From contig NZ_OY771430.1 in the NCBI RefSeq assembly GCF_963674565.1, forward strand, positions 1,674,001 through 1,738,000: 64,000 bases of DNA. Reading direction: 5' to 3'. Each line of letters opens with the position of its first letter. Within the stretch, counting starts at the first letter, position 1. Below, piece after piece: positions 24,960-35,173 of the stretch. This stretch comes from an uncultured Carboxylicivirga sp. Its GTDB lineage: Bacteria > Bacteroidota > Bacteroidia > Bacteroidales > Marinilabiliaceae. The notes beneath the pieces were generated by a model. That model was not told the DNA's origin and ran no database searches. It was given only the letters and a program-made list of their open reading frames with translations. Made by a program: the position numbers and the translations under genes.

Positions 24960-26647
24960 AATTCTTCCTTTAAGCGTTTAAAATATGTTTTTAACACACT
25001 AGCATTTTCTTTGTTAGGTGTTTTAACTTCTAATATAACAGCTTTTTCACTTACCATAAAAAGCTTATCTAACTGACTATCTAATTCCTCTTGATTCTCA
25101 GCCAACAAATAATCCAAACCATACATTTCAGCCAAAGGTTTTACAATTAAACTGTGCTTAGCCTCAAAGTATGTTTCTAACTCTTCAGTATCTGATGGTC
25201 CCGGAATAAAACGGAATATACCTCCTCCTCCATTATTAAAAACCAGAATGCGAAGATTTGGTTTCAGATATGAATTCCATAATCCATTGCTATCATACAA
25301 AAATGATAAATCACCACTAACCAGTAAAGTTGGTTTTTGAGTAATGTATGATGCTCCAACAGCCGTACTGGTGCATCCATCTATACCACTTGTACCACGG
25401 TTACAGAACGATTCATATTTCTGAAATTCTTCGAATAATTGAGCATATCTAATTGCAGAACTATTTCCCCACTGAATCATGTAATCTTCAGGTAATTTTG
25501 CCTGAAGATGGTCAAACATATTCAGATCACTCCATGGTATTTTCTCCATGTATTCAGCATGATGATTCTCTGAACGTTCTCTTCTATTTAACCAGGTTGT
25601 TTTAAAATGGCTCTTCTTTGAATTAAGATTAGGCAATAACTGCTTAAAGAAATCCAAAGGTTCGGATTCAATTGAAGCTGTCAACTGCTTATATGTATCC
25701 AAATGACGATTAACAGAACTTAAATGCCAATGATGTTTTGCCGGATATGAGCGCAGGAATTTCTTAACCATTTTGGAGACCACTGCCCCATCCATGGTAA
25801 TCAATAGATTAGGTTTAAAAAAATGAACTTCCTCTTCAGTGATGGTCGCTACAACTTTATCGATACCCCCAACAATGTTTGCACCACTTATATTGGATGA
25901 CACCTCAGAAAGTACAACTACCTGCTCAAATTCTGACAATTGATTTAATATTTGCTGCAACTCTGCATCCGGAAATTGCGATCCAACCATAATCAATATC
26001 CTGTCTGAATTATTCCAGACCGAAGACAAATCTTCAACCTGTTCATTGGACAAGCGGTATTCTGCCTGGTATTGTTTTATCAGCCTGATATCATCAGCTG
26101 GATGGACTGTTTTACCATATAAAGGTTCACGTAAAGGTAAATTGATATGAACTGGTCCGGGTTTGCGGTTCAGGCAATTATAAAATGCCTCACTTACCAG
26201 GCGCTTTACGTACCAGTCATTCTCTTCGAGATAGGTAGGTATATTACACGAGTATTTCACTACATTATCCAAAGCTCCAATCTGACGAATCGTTTGACCA
26301 TCACCCTGATCAATCCACTCCATTGGACGGTCAGCACTAATCACTACCAATGGTATATTTTGATAATAAGCTTCTGAAATTGCCGGTGCATAATTTAATA
26401 ATGCAGAACCACTAGTGCACACAAGAGCTACAGGTTTTCTTGTTTGCTGAGCAATACCCAATGCAAAAAAACCTGCACTACGTTCATCAACCACACTATA
26501 ACAATTAAACTCGGGATGAGCAGCAAAGGTAATGGTTAAAGGAGCATTTCTTGATCCGGGTGAAATGACCACTTCCCTTAACCCTTCTGCCAAACATATA
26601 TCTACTAAAGTTTTTACAACTTTCTTCTCGGAAACAGGTTTATTCAT
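24956..26647 (-). CDS. menD: 2-succinyl-5-enolpyruvyl-6-hydroxy-3-cyclohexene-1-carboxylate synthase
   Basis: ThDP-dependent addition of 2-oxoglutarate to isochorismate in menaquinone synthesis. 563 residues. VISPGSRNAPLTI (22-34), DERSAGFFALGIA with the ThDP-activating Glu, VCTSGSALLNYAPA, and the thiamine-diphosphate fold segment SGDLSFLYDSNGLW are all present. It overlaps menF upstream by 8 bp and menB downstream by 4 bp. The three genes are ordered F-D-B in the direction of transcription; menC, menE and menA are not in the window. Confidence 0.97.
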   Translation of the reverse strand: MNKPVSEKKVVKTLVDICLAEGLREVVISPGSRNAPLTITFAAHPEFNCYSVVDERSAGFFALGIAQQTRKPVALVCTSGSALLNYAPAISEAYYQNIPLVVISADRPMEWIDQGDGQTIRQIGALDNVVKYSCNIPTYLEENDWYVKRLVSEAFYNCLNRKPGPVHINLPLREPLYGKTVHPADDIRLIKQYQAEYRLSNEQVEDLSSVWNNSDRILIMVGSQFPDAELQQILNQLSEFEQVVVLSEVSSNISGANIVGGIDKVVATITEEEVHFFKPNLLITMDGAVVSKMVKKFLRSYPAKHHWHLSSVNRHLDTYKQLTASIESEPLDFFKQLLPNLNSKKSHFKTTWLNRRERSENHHAEYMEKIPWSDLNMFDHLQAKLPEDYMIQWGNSSAIRYAQLFEEFQKYESFCNRGTSGIDGCTSTAVGASYITQKPTLLVSGDLSFLYDSNGLWNSYLKPNLRILVFNNGGGGIFRFIPGPSDTEELETYFEAKHSLIVKPLAEMYGLDYLLAENQEELDSQLDKLFMVSEKAVILEVKTPNKENASVLKTYFKRLKEEL

Positions 26648-27749
26648 AACCCTGCAAATTTGCTATATTTTTTAATACCGACAAAAGGGTTTGAGCCTTC
26701 AGTTCTGTCTCTTCCCATTCTTTGTTTACTTCACTTCCACGTGTTAAACCACCTCCTAAATACAAAGAAGCATGAGAGTGAGTTAGTTTCAAACACCTGA
26801 TATTAACATAAAAAGAAAAGTTACCATTATTAACCGGGCCTAAAAAACCCGCATAATATTCTCGTCGGTTAGATTCAATCTCTGAAATATGGTCAATTGC
26901 CCTTTCCTTTGGCATTCCACACACGGCTGGTGTAGGGTGAAGTTGAGTTAACAGCCTCATTAAACCGCTTCCCAACTGTGATGAATTAAACTTAAAATCG
27001 GTTCTGAGATGTTTCACCTGACCGGCCTTCATCGTATAAGGACCGTTTATTTGGTAATCCTGAATATTGTTATTATCCAGCACTGTTTTCATATAATCAG
27101 TAACTAAAGCCTGCTCATCTTCTTCTTTAAGGCTCCATAAAGTATTTGGTTTGTTGGGTAATGTCCCTGCCAAAGAAACTGTTTGCAATGATTCATGCGA
27201 TTTACCCAATAAAAGTTCAGGTCCAGCACCAATCCACACTCCGGTTTCGGGTGTTACCAAAGTATATACAAACGCATGTTCATACAAACCACAAAGTTCA
27301 TTGAAGAAATGAATAACATTCTCAACAGCAAAGGAAGGTACTTTCTTAATTCGTGACAGAATTACTTTATCGAGCTCACCATTCATAAGAGCATTATACA
27401 TCATATTAAATTGTTGATGATACTCTTCAAAAGTTATTTCAACATCTTCATCATATTTCAAATATTGTTGATATAACGAGATCACTTTATAAGCAATATC
27501 TTCAGACAAAACTCCTTCAAATTCATAATTTAATTCCCGACTGACATAGATTGACCTGAAATTCTCTGCATTAAAAGGATGAATAATAAAACCATTATTA
27601 AGCCATTCTTCCTTAACTTCTTTTGCATAAGAAGCCATTCCTATCTGAAGTATTTTATTGTTTTGATGTGGTAATCTGTAAAGAATAACTGAGTTTGCAC
27701 CCAATCTTATCAAATCACTTATCTTTTCTGGTATATGCGTTGTATTCAC
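26640..27749 (-). CDS. menF: Isochorismate synthase
   Basis: Converts chorismate to isochorismate, the first step of menaquinone synthesis. 369 residues, on the short side as in other Bacteroidota, which lack much of the N-terminal region. The chorismate-binding core shows KVILSRIKKVP, LVTPETGVWIGAGPELLLG, SLAGTLPN, LHPTPAVCGMPKERA and a C-terminal LYLGGGLTRGSEVNKEWEE, with the expected Glu residues for Mg binding. The start is GTG at 27749; no ATG is available nearby, and a -7 box lies 19-26 bp upstream. Confidence 0.93.
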   Translation of the reverse strand: MNTTHIPEKISDLIRLGANSVILYRLPHQNNKILQIGMASYAKEVKEEWLNNGFIIHPFNAENFRSIYVSRELNYEFEGVLSEDIAYKVISLYQQYLKYDEDVEITFEEYHQQFNMMYNALMNGELDKVILSRIKKVPSFAVENVIHFFNELCGLYEHAFVYTLVTPETGVWIGAGPELLLGKSHESLQTVSLAGTLPNKPNTLWSLKEEDEQALVTDYMKTVLDNNNIQDYQINGPYTMKAGQVKHLRTDFKFNSSQLGSGLMRLLTQLHPTPAVCGMPKERAIDHISEIESNRREYYAGFLGPVNNGNFSFYVNIRCLKLTHSHASLYLGGGLTRGSEVNKEWEETELKAQTLLSVLKNIANLQGYE

Positions 27750-27767
27750 TTTTATTTAAACTTAAAA

Positions 27768-27775
27768 CAAAGATA
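27768..27775 (-). promoter_or_regulatory. -7 box for the men operon
   Basis: TATCTTTG on the minus strand, a perfect TAnnTTTG, placing the transcript start about 10-14 nt before the GTG start codon. No good -33 TTG is evident at the normal distance. Confidence 0.55.
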
Positions 27776-27941
27776 ATAAAATAGCCTCCATTGACGAATA
27801 TTTCCTTTCGCACTAAAATAATTAAATCTCACATTGTAATGATGAACACACCATTACACCTGATTAATGATTAATTTTTCCAGATGAATGAAACCAATTG
27901 ATTATTTATAAGTATAACGTCATACACTCAAACTCGTTATT

Positions 27942-30740
27942 ATGACACACTATTACCTGAACTTAATAACCAAATTGTCCTACATATTTGCACTGGTCTG
28001 TATTACTACTTTTACACCAATGCGAGCTCAAGAACTAACAAAAGAATGTATCAATTGTTTTTCTACTGAGCTGATTTCAATTGAAAGTGAGGACGATTGC
28101 ACAACCATTCAATTAAAGATACAAGCATCTGATTGCAACTCTGCTTTATCACATTTTACAGTTGAAGTGCCTTGCGGAACAGTTACCTCAGCATCGAATT
28201 CAAGAGGATGGCCCATCGAAGTTAATTCAGAAGATCCTACAAGCGGTATTTATGGATTAAAAGTAGATAATATCAATAATTTCGGAGAAGATGGTGATTC
28301 AGCTTCGTTTACTCTGGAATACACTGTTTGTTATACCGATCAGGAGTGTAAAAACATTTTGAAAACAGGTTTTGACATCGCTTACAAAGCAGCAACCTGT
28401 ATTTTTATTGATCGCATTGAATCAGAAAATCCTCCATTAGATGGGTTTCTTACAACGCAAGACCTAATTTGTAACGGCGATGTCAGTGGTACAGTGATTA
28501 CAACTATTACTGAAGGTACTGAACCATTTACTTTTTTATGGAATACTGGTGCGACCACAAAAGATCTGATCAACGTTCCTGCAGGATATTACGAAATAAC
28601 CATTACAGATGCCAATGGTGAGAATCTCACTTTAAGTGCTCAAATCAATCAACCTGAAGCTATTTCAATTCAGGCTAGTATCCAAAATGCGAATTGTGGA
28701 CAAAACGATGGTTCTATCGAAGTAACTGCATCCGGAGGAAAAGAACCATATTCGTATGAATGGAGTAATGGAGCTACAACATCTATGATTGACCAACTGC
28801 AAAGCGGACAATATACTGTTACTGTCACCGATTCCATTGGTTGCTCAAAATCGTTTAACTACAATATAAAGAACGAAACAACTGTAAGAGCAACTATTAC
28901 AACCGACAATCTGGAATGCCATGAAGAAGGTACCGGAAGTCTGACTGTTACTGTTACAGGTGGAATTGAACCATACAGCTATTTGTGGGACAATGGTGAT
29001 ACAACCAGTACTGCAACAGATTTAAACAGTGGAATTCATAAAGTAATTATCACTGATGCAGTCGGATGTACTACTGAAAAGACATCCTATGTAATCATAA
29101 GTAAATTGAATGCTTCAGCAGTGATAAACAATCCACTTTGTAGTGGCGAATCAAATGGTAGTGCTACCATTACAATTATAAATGGAACAGAACCATATGA
29201 TATTATCTGGAATACCGGTTCTACTGAAACTACAATCAGTGACCTGGCTGCCGGATGGTATTGGGCAGATATTACTGATGCTAATGGATGTGAATACCGT
29301 AAATATGTCAATATTACGCAACCCAATGAACTAACAATATCAGCTTCATTATCAAAAGCAAGCTGTAATGCAAATGATTCAAGTATTATTGTTGATATAA
29401 TTGTAAGTGGCGGAACACCTCCATACACTTATTACAGAGATGGAGCAGAAACTGATAAAACAATTACGGTTGACGAAACAGGATATTATGAATTTACTGT
29501 TATTGACGCCAACGGATGTGAAAAAACACAAGAAATTTTAGTGACCCGTCCGGAAGCTAATTTAAATACCAACATTACAGTCAGTCAGCCTACATGTGCG
29601 AGTTCAGGTTATGGATCAGCTGCAATAACGGTTATTAATGGTGAAGCACCTTATACAATTATATGGTTTGATGGATCAGAAGCTATGAACCGTAACAATC
29701 TTACTGAAGGCGACTATGAAGTATTAATAACAGATGCCATCGGTTGTACATCACAACATACCATAACCATTAATTCTGTTGAAATCGCTTCGGCCGAAAT
29801 CATTGCTCCTGATGCAATGCCCGAATGTTCATCAAGCAATAATTTGCTGTATGCTTTCACTAATAATGCAAGTTCATACCAATGGTCAATATCAAATACT
29901 GCCTCAGGATGGACTATTGAGAGTCAGACAGAAGATCAAATAAGCTACACTGCTGGCGAAGGAAGTACATGGGTTCAGTTGTTGGTTAAGAGCATTGACA
30001 ATTGTGAAGCAAGAGATTCCATATTGTTGAATTGCCAGGCACTTGATGATTCGAATCCAACCGATTCTATATCGGGTGGTGATGATGATAAAAATTGTGA
30101 CTCTTGTTATGAAATTATACCAACAGATATCAAACAATTAGATGATAACTGTTACAAATACACAATTACAGTTAAAACCGATGGATCGTGCAGTTATGAT
30201 CTTTCACATCTATCGATTGAGGTAAAAGATGGTTATGTGAAGTCAGTTTATAACTCAAAAGGATGGAAAACTGAACTCAATTCAACAGATCCAACTACAG
30301 GCATTTTTGGATTTAAAATTGATGACATTTCCAACTTTGGTAAGAGTAAAGATCAATTCAATATTGAATATACTATATGTTTTGAAGATGAATCACAACG
30401 TGAATTTGCTGTGGCATATAAATCTGCCCAATGTGTAGTGATGGATGTATTTGAATTTAACCAGGAACAGTTTAACACTTCCCTTTCCGGTACTTCATAT
30501 CCAAACCCATTTACAGATGCTACTCAAATTGAGTTTACATCAAAAACCACAACAGATGCCGAATTATATATTTATGATATTTATGGCAATTTAGTCGAAT
30601 GCTTATACAGCGGACCCGTTGAAGCAAATACAAACTACAACTTTGAGTTCCGCCCCGATAAAAGCATGGAAAGCATATTCTTCTATCGTTTAATATGTGG
30701 CGACGAAATCATACAAGGTAAACTAATGAAAATTCGTTAG
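27942..30740 (+). CDS. Secreted SprB-repeat protein with T9SS sorting domain
   Basis: 932 residues. Signal peptide 1-~30 (ending MRAQ). Then a Cys-containing domain (~36-158), at least six SprB-type beta repeats, each ending in a TDxxGC-like turn (GQYTVTVTDSIGC, GIHKVIITDAVGC, GWYWADITDANGC and others), a PKD-like stretch (~620-690), and a second copy of the N-terminal domain (~719-840; compare SNSRGWPIEVNSEDPTSGIY with YNSKGWKTELNSTDPTTGIF). The C-terminus (SYPNPFTDATQIEF to the end) is a type A T9SS sorting domain. It should be exported and attached to the cell surface. Ligand unknown. Confidence 0.9.
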   Translation: MTHYYLNLITKLSYIFALVCITTFTPMRAQELTKECINCFSTELISIESEDDCTTIQLKIQASDCNSALSHFTVEVPCGTVTSASNSRGWPIEVNSEDPTSGIYGLKVDNINNFGEDGDSASFTLEYTVCYTDQECKNILKTGFDIAYKAATCIFIDRIESENPPLDGFLTTQDLICNGDVSGTVITTITEGTEPFTFLWNTGATTKDLINVPAGYYEITITDANGENLTLSAQINQPEAISIQASIQNANCGQNDGSIEVTASGGKEPYSYEWSNGATTSMIDQLQSGQYTVTVTDSIGCSKSFNYNIKNETTVRATITTDNLECHEEGTGSLTVTVTGGIEPYSYLWDNGDTTSTATDLNSGIHKVIITDAVGCTTEKTSYVIISKLNASAVINNPLCSGESNGSATITIINGTEPYDIIWNTGSTETTISDLAAGWYWADITDANGCEYRKYVNITQPNELTISASLSKASCNANDSSIIVDIIVSGGTPPYTYYRDGAETDKTITVDETGYYEFTVIDANGCEKTQEILVTRPEANLNTNITVSQPTCASSGYGSAAITVINGEAPYTIIWFDGSEAMNRNNLTEGDYEVLITDAIGCTSQHTITINSVEIASAEIIAPDAMPECSSSNNLLYAFTNNASSYQWSISNTASGWTIESQTEDQISYTAGEGSTWVQLLVKSIDNCEARDSILLNCQALDDSNPTDSISGGDDDKNCDSCYEIIPTDIKQLDDNCYKYTITVKTDGSCSYDLSHLSIEVKDGYVKSVYNSKGWKTELNSTDPTTGIFGFKIDDISNFGKSKDQFNIEYTICFEDESQREFAVAYKSAQCVVMDVFEFNQEQFNTSLSGTSYPNPFTDATQIEFTSKTTTDAELYIYDIYGNLVECLYSGPVEANTNYNFEFRPDKSMESIFFYRLICGDEIIQGKLMKIR

Positions 30741-30764
30741 ATATTACAGTTCCCGATTCAAGTA

Positions 30765-30795
30765 AGAGGTTGTCTTTCGGCAACCTCTTTTTTTG
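30765..30795 (+). terminator. Intrinsic terminator after the SprB-repeat gene
   Basis: AGAGGTTG (30765-30772), an 8-nt loop TCTTTCGG, CAACCTCT (30781-30788), then a run of Ts. Strong and well placed, 24 bp after the stop codon. Confidence 0.93.
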
Positions 30796-30951
30796 TATAC
30801 ATCATTCCTGATAATAGCTAAACAATTGACTTATTTCAAAATGAACATCGCCTATCCAGATATGTATCTAAATCAATTTTATCATTTATTAGCGTTGTGG
30901 ATTTAATATAATTCGAGTAAATTGAAGCAGCAACCAAATAAACTTCACATC

Positions 30952-33375
30952 ATGACTAATAAACTAATTGCTGTTTTACTTTTTGTATTTATATCAGTTT
31001 TTTCCTTTGCTCAGGTTGACATTAAATATCAGGTACCTTCTGAAGAAATATTAAAACTGGCTGATGTTCCCTTACCCCCTTCAACTATTGCCAACGATGA
31101 TGCTTCTTTGGTAATATTATTATATCGTAATCAATATAAAAGCATAGCCGAGCTATCAGAACAAGAATTAAAGCTGGCAGGTATTCGTACAAACCCGGTC
31201 ACAAATATGTCATCGCGTAGTACTTTTTACAATAATCTGGAGTTAATAAAAAAAGGTTCAAAAGAACCGTCGCAGATTGAAGGCTTACCTGACAATCCAA
31301 GACTATCTAACTTCAGTTGGTCACCCGATCAGACCAAATTAGCTTTTGCTAATACTGCGTCTAATGGAACTGAATTATGGTATGCCGATTTAAATACTTC
31401 AAAAGCATATCGATTAACTGGTTCTATTATTAACGGTAATTTACGCAACACTCCTTACACATGGCTAAAAGACAATAGTGGTTTGTTGGTAAAAACATTA
31501 CCTGAAGACAGACCAGCTATCATTAACAAGAGTGAATCTATTCCAACTGGTCCTGTAATTTCAGTAAACGACGGTAAAAAAGCTCAGAACAGAACGTATC
31601 AGGATCTATTAAAAGATAAAACTGATGAACAGAACTTTGTTACATTAGCCGAATCTGAATTAAACACCATTGGTCTTGACGGGTCTTCCAAAACATGGGC
31701 CCCAAAAGCCATTTACAGTAGCATTAACATATCACCAGATGGAGAATATGTTCTGCTGTCTGTAATTAAAAAACCTTTCTCCTACCTTGTTCCATATTAT
31801 CGGTTTAGTACTGATTATTTGATCTATAACATCAACGGTGATATGATTAAAACATTAGAGGAAGTGCCTCTAATTGAAGATTTGCCCCAGGGTTTTATGG
31901 CTGAGCGCAAAGGGAAAAGAGATTTTGGATGGAGAGCCGATAAACCATCTACCCTTTATTGGTCTGAAGTTCTTGACGAAGGAGATCCGGAAAAAGAAGT
32001 TGAATTCAGAGATGAAATATTCACACTTAAGGCTCCTTTTAGTCAGGAGCCTAAGTCAATCCTAAAGGTTAAAAACAGATTTTCGTATATAATATGGGGC
32101 AACGATCAAATTGCTATTGCATTTGACATGTGGTGGAACAACAGAAACACAAAAACCTATGTGTTTAATCCGGAAGATAATACACAAGAACCTCAGATCT
32201 TATTCGATCGCAACTATCAGGATAGATACAATGATCCGGGATCATTTATAACTACAAAAAATGATTTGAATCGAAATATTCTTCTTCTGGATAATGATAA
32301 TGTTTATCTCGAAGGCGATGGTTTTTCTGCAGAAGGACAAAAGCCTTTTATTGATAGAATGAATCTAAAAACACAAAAGAAAACAAGACTTTTCCAGGCT
32401 CAAAACAAAGAAAACCTTGAAACAATCTCAAAAGTTATTGATATCAAAAAAGGGTTGATTCTTACACGTATTCAATCGCCTACTGATTTCCCTAACTACT
32501 ATCTGAGAAATATTAAGAATAGAAAAGCACCGATGCCGGTTACTCATTTCAAAAATCCATTTGAAAGCATGGCGGGTGTGCATAAAGAAATCATTCATTA
32601 TACTCGTGAGGATAGTTTACCACTATCAGGAACCTTATATTTGCCGGCTGATTATGATTTTAATAATAAAGAACGTCTGCCTTTATTAATGTGGGCATAT
32701 CCCGATGAATTTAAGGATAAAAAAAGTGCGGCACAGATTACCACTTCACCAAATGAATTCATATACCCATGGTATGGGTCTCCTGTATTTTGGGTAATGA
32801 AAGGGTATGCAATTCTTGAGGATGCTTCATTCCCTATCGTTGGTGAAGGCGATGAAGAACCCAATGACACCTTTATACCTCAATTGGTTAGTAACGCAAA
32901 AGCTGCAATCGATTATCTCGATGAACAAGGATATATCGATAGAAATAAAGTTGCTGTTGGTGGCCATTCTTACGGAGCCTTTATGACAGCCAACCTGTTA
33001 ACTCATTCTGATTTGTTTGCTGCAGGTATTGCACGAAGTGGTGCCTATAACCGTACACTTACACCTTTCGGATTCCAGAGTGAAGAGCGTAACTACTGGG
33101 AAGCACCTAACATTTATTATGAGATGTCACCATTTATGCATGCGGATAAGATGAAGCATCCGTTATTATTGATACACGGAAGAGAAGATAATAACTCAGG
33201 CACCTACACCATGCAGAGCGAACGTTATTTCAATGCATTAAAAGGTCTTGGCGCAACGATTCGCCTGGTTTTATTACCAACTGAAAGTCATAGTTACAGA
33301 GCAAAAGAATCTATTTTACACTTGCTTTGGGAACAGGATCAATGGCTGGAAAAATATGTAAAGAATAAGAAATAA
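30952..33375 (+). CDS. S9 family (prolyl oligopeptidase-like) serine peptidase, exported
   Basis: 807 residues from the ATG at 30952 (MTNKLIAVLLFVFISVFSFA), a clean signal peptide; the upstream TTG reading is rejected. A beta-propeller region (residues ~80-540, with WSPDQTKLAFA and ISPDGEYVLLSV blades) is followed by an alpha/beta-hydrolase domain. The catalytic triad is visible: Ser ~672 in GGHSYGAF, Asp in HGREDNN (~745) and His in TESHSYR (~778). It resembles dipeptidyl/acylaminoacyl peptidases and the glutamyl endopeptidase-like S9 members common in Bacteroidota. It probably processes peptides in the periplasm. Confidence 0.92.
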   Translation: MTNKLIAVLLFVFISVFSFAQVDIKYQVPSEEILKLADVPLPPSTIANDDASLVILLYRNQYKSIAELSEQELKLAGIRTNPVTNMSSRSTFYNNLELIKKGSKEPSQIEGLPDNPRLSNFSWSPDQTKLAFANTASNGTELWYADLNTSKAYRLTGSIINGNLRNTPYTWLKDNSGLLVKTLPEDRPAIINKSESIPTGPVISVNDGKKAQNRTYQDLLKDKTDEQNFVTLAESELNTIGLDGSSKTWAPKAIYSSINISPDGEYVLLSVIKKPFSYLVPYYRFSTDYLIYNINGDMIKTLEEVPLIEDLPQGFMAERKGKRDFGWRADKPSTLYWSEVLDEGDPEKEVEFRDEIFTLKAPFSQEPKSILKVKNRFSYIIWGNDQIAIAFDMWWNNRNTKTYVFNPEDNTQEPQILFDRNYQDRYNDPGSFITTKNDLNRNILLLDNDNVYLEGDGFSAEGQKPFIDRMNLKTQKKTRLFQAQNKENLETISKVIDIKKGLILTRIQSPTDFPNYYLRNIKNRKAPMPVTHFKNPFESMAGVHKEIIHYTREDSLPLSGTLYLPADYDFNNKERLPLLMWAYPDEFKDKKSAAQITTSPNEFIYPWYGSPVFWVMKGYAILEDASFPIVGEGDEEPNDTFIPQLVSNAKAAIDYLDEQGYIDRNKVAVGGHSYGAFMTANLLTHSDLFAAGIARSGAYNRTLTPFGFQSEERNYWEAPNIYYEMSPFMHADKMKHPLLLIHGREDNNSGTYTMQSERYFNALKGLGATIRLVLLPTESHSYRAKESILHLLWEQDQWLEKYVKNKK

Positions 33376-33384
33376 CCTAAGATT

Positions 33385-33416
33385 GGGCTGGTGATAGCCA
33401 GCCCTTTCACTTTTCA
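33385..33416 (+). terminator. Probable terminator after the S9 peptidase
   Basis: GGGCTGG (33385-33391), loop TGATAG, CCAGCCC (33398-33404), then TTTCACTTTT. Good stem with an interrupted T-tract, so it may be leaky into the next gene. Confidence 0.7.
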
Positions 33417-33425
33417 AGTAGACTT

Positions 33426-34193
33426 ATGAAAGATATATCTCACCTTCAGCAACTGACCTATCAACAGGTAAAAGACAGACATTACGATTTGGCCATCTTA
33501 CCCTGGGGAGCCACAGAAGCACACAATTATCATTTACCTTATGGGACTGATAATCTGGAAACAGACGTAATACTAAAACAGTCGGTTGAGTTAGCTACTA
33601 ACGAAGGTGCATCAGTCTTAATCTTACCCATCATTCCGTTTGGAGTAAACACCGGACAAATGGATCTTCCATATATCATTAATATGATGCCCTCCACACA
33701 GGCTGCAATTATAAATGATGTGGCTCAATCAGTCTTCAACAGCAACGTAGATAAACTACTGATTTTTAACGGCCATGGAGGTAATGATTTCAAAACGATA
33801 ATAAGAGAAACAGGGGCTAAATATCCTGATAAAATTATCTGCAGCAGTAACTGGTTTCAAGTGTTGAAACATAGTAATTATTTTACACATGCCGGAGAAC
33901 ATGCTGATGAAATGGAAACCAGCCTGATGATGTATTTATATCCTGAGTTAGTTCTTCCACTGGCAACAGCAGGAAATGGTCAGCACAAAAAATTTAGAGT
34001 ACACGGTCTGAATGAAAAATGGGCCTGGGCTGAACGAAAATGGAGTCAGGTAACCAATGACACCGGGGTAGGTAATCCTCATTATTCATCTGCTGAAAAA
34101 GGAGAAAAATTCTTTACAGATGTATGCCAGGTACTGTCAAAGTTCATTCACCAACTGGCTTCAACTCCTAACACCGACTTTTATAGTTATTAA
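33426..34193 (+). CDS. Creatininase family amidohydrolase
   Basis: 255 residues, cytoplasmic. The family's metal-binding motifs are present: LPWGATEAHNYHLPYGTD (Glu, His and Asp ligands), FNGHGGND (the HGGN box) and AGEHADEMETSLMM (Glu). Members open cyclic amides or related bonds (creatinine, mycofactocin or riboflavin-pathway intermediates), but the substrate here cannot be told. It ends exactly where the convergent EEP gene's stop codon begins, leaving no intergenic base. Confidence 0.9.
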   Translation: MKDISHLQQLTYQQVKDRHYDLAILPWGATEAHNYHLPYGTDNLETDVILKQSVELATNEGASVLILPIIPFGVNTGQMDLPYIINMMPSTQAAIINDVAQSVFNSNVDKLLIFNGHGGNDFKTIIRETGAKYPDKIICSSNWFQVLKHSNYFTHAGEHADEMETSLMMYLYPELVLPLATAGNGQHKKFRVHGLNEKWAWAERKWSQVTNDTGVGNPHYSSAEKGEKFFTDVCQVLSKFIHQLASTPNTDFYSY

Positions 34194-35105
34194 TTATTTA
34201 AAAACCGCCATCACAGGTCTATGATCACTTACCATATTTAAATAATTGCTGTAGCAATTGGATGGCCGTATCGTAGTTGTTGAATTATGCAGGTCAAACA
34301 GTTCATTTGTCATTAAAATATGATCGAGATGACTATAATAACTTGAACCAGGGTATGACCAATATTCCTCATTCCCCATTGCTATATCCATATCAGCAAA
34401 ACGATAGTGTGCTTCATCAGAAACAAAATTCCAGAATACATTATCTGAATAATAGTTTTCACTGATATAGTCGTTACAATCCCCCAACACAATTACAGCC
34501 TCATCTGCTAAATAAGAATCAATGTAATTTTGTAGTTTTTCTGAGGCATCTCTTCTTCTTTCTTCATTGGCATAATCTCCAAATGCTTTTAGATGATTAT
34601 TTATCAAATAAACTTCTATTCCGGTTCCTTTATGATGAATCTTTATTTTAAACGGAGGACGAGGGAAAGCATAATAGTCATCTTTATACAAAGCTTCTGT
34701 TTCTTCTTCATACAAATCAACTTCTGATGTTTTATACAAATAGGCCAGTGACTGATCGCCGGATGGACTGGGCGTAAAAACAGCTTCCCAACCAGGAATT
34801 TCATCGGCTAAACGTTTAGCAACATATTCACTTCCTATCTCTTGCAGGGCCACAATATCGGCATCCAACTGTCCCAATAAGCTCGCTATATAAGGAATAC
34901 GAATAGTAACATTGTAATCGTGAGTACTATTTAATCGGAAATTTTCTAAATTTAGAGTTACTACTTCCAGCGTATTAGAACTGGTTGTTTCTATACAATC
35001 TCCAAAATCAATTGCCCACGATTGTTCCGGATCATCCTTTTTACACGATGACCACCCCAACACAAATATCACTAAAACTAACGTAAAGAAAAACCGATTA
35101 TTCAT
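34194..35105 (-). CDS. Endonuclease/exonuclease/phosphatase family lipoprotein
   Basis: 303 residues. Lipoprotein signal with the lipobox ending GWSSC (Cys21), so it is exported and lipid-anchored. The EEP fold follows: TLNLENFR with Asn, IVALQEIG with the metal-binding Glu, INNHLKAFGD (His and Asp), VLGDCNDY (Asp and Asn) and the C-terminal SDHRPVMAVF (Asp-His). All catalytic residues are present, so it is likely an active extracytoplasmic nuclease or phosphatase. An operator-like palindrome sits upstream of its start. Confidence 0.9.
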   Translation of the reverse strand: MNNRFFFTLVLVIFVLGWSSCKKDDPEQSWAIDFGDCIETTSSNTLEVVTLNLENFRLNSTHDYNVTIRIPYIASLLGQLDADIVALQEIGSEYVAKRLADEIPGWEAVFTPSPSGDQSLAYLYKTSEVDLYEEETEALYKDDYYAFPRPPFKIKIHHKGTGIEVYLINNHLKAFGDYANEERRRDASEKLQNYIDSYLADEAVIVLGDCNDYISENYYSDNVFWNFVSDEAHYRFADMDIAMGNEEYWSYPGSSYYSHLDHILMTNELFDLHNSTTTIRPSNCYSNYLNMVSDHRPVMAVFK

Positions 35106-35118
35106 AATTAAATCATTA

Positions 35119-35130
35119 GACCAATTGGTC
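35119..35130. promoter_or_regulatory. 12-bp palindrome upstream of the EEP lipoprotein gene
   Basis: GACCAATTGGTC is a perfect palindrome 13 bp before the ATG. It is followed upstream by AATCTTTG (35132-35139 read leftward), a near match to the -7 box. Placement just after the promoter fits a repressor operator, but this is one site only. Confidence 0.4.
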
Positions 35131-35173
35131 GCAAAGATTCAATTATTTAACGAGATATACAAACCCTAAAATT

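Noticed and set aside
29087..29428. Minus-strand 113-codon frame inside the SprB-repeat gene
   Set aside because: Arises from the repetitive sense codons; no ribosome site or domain.
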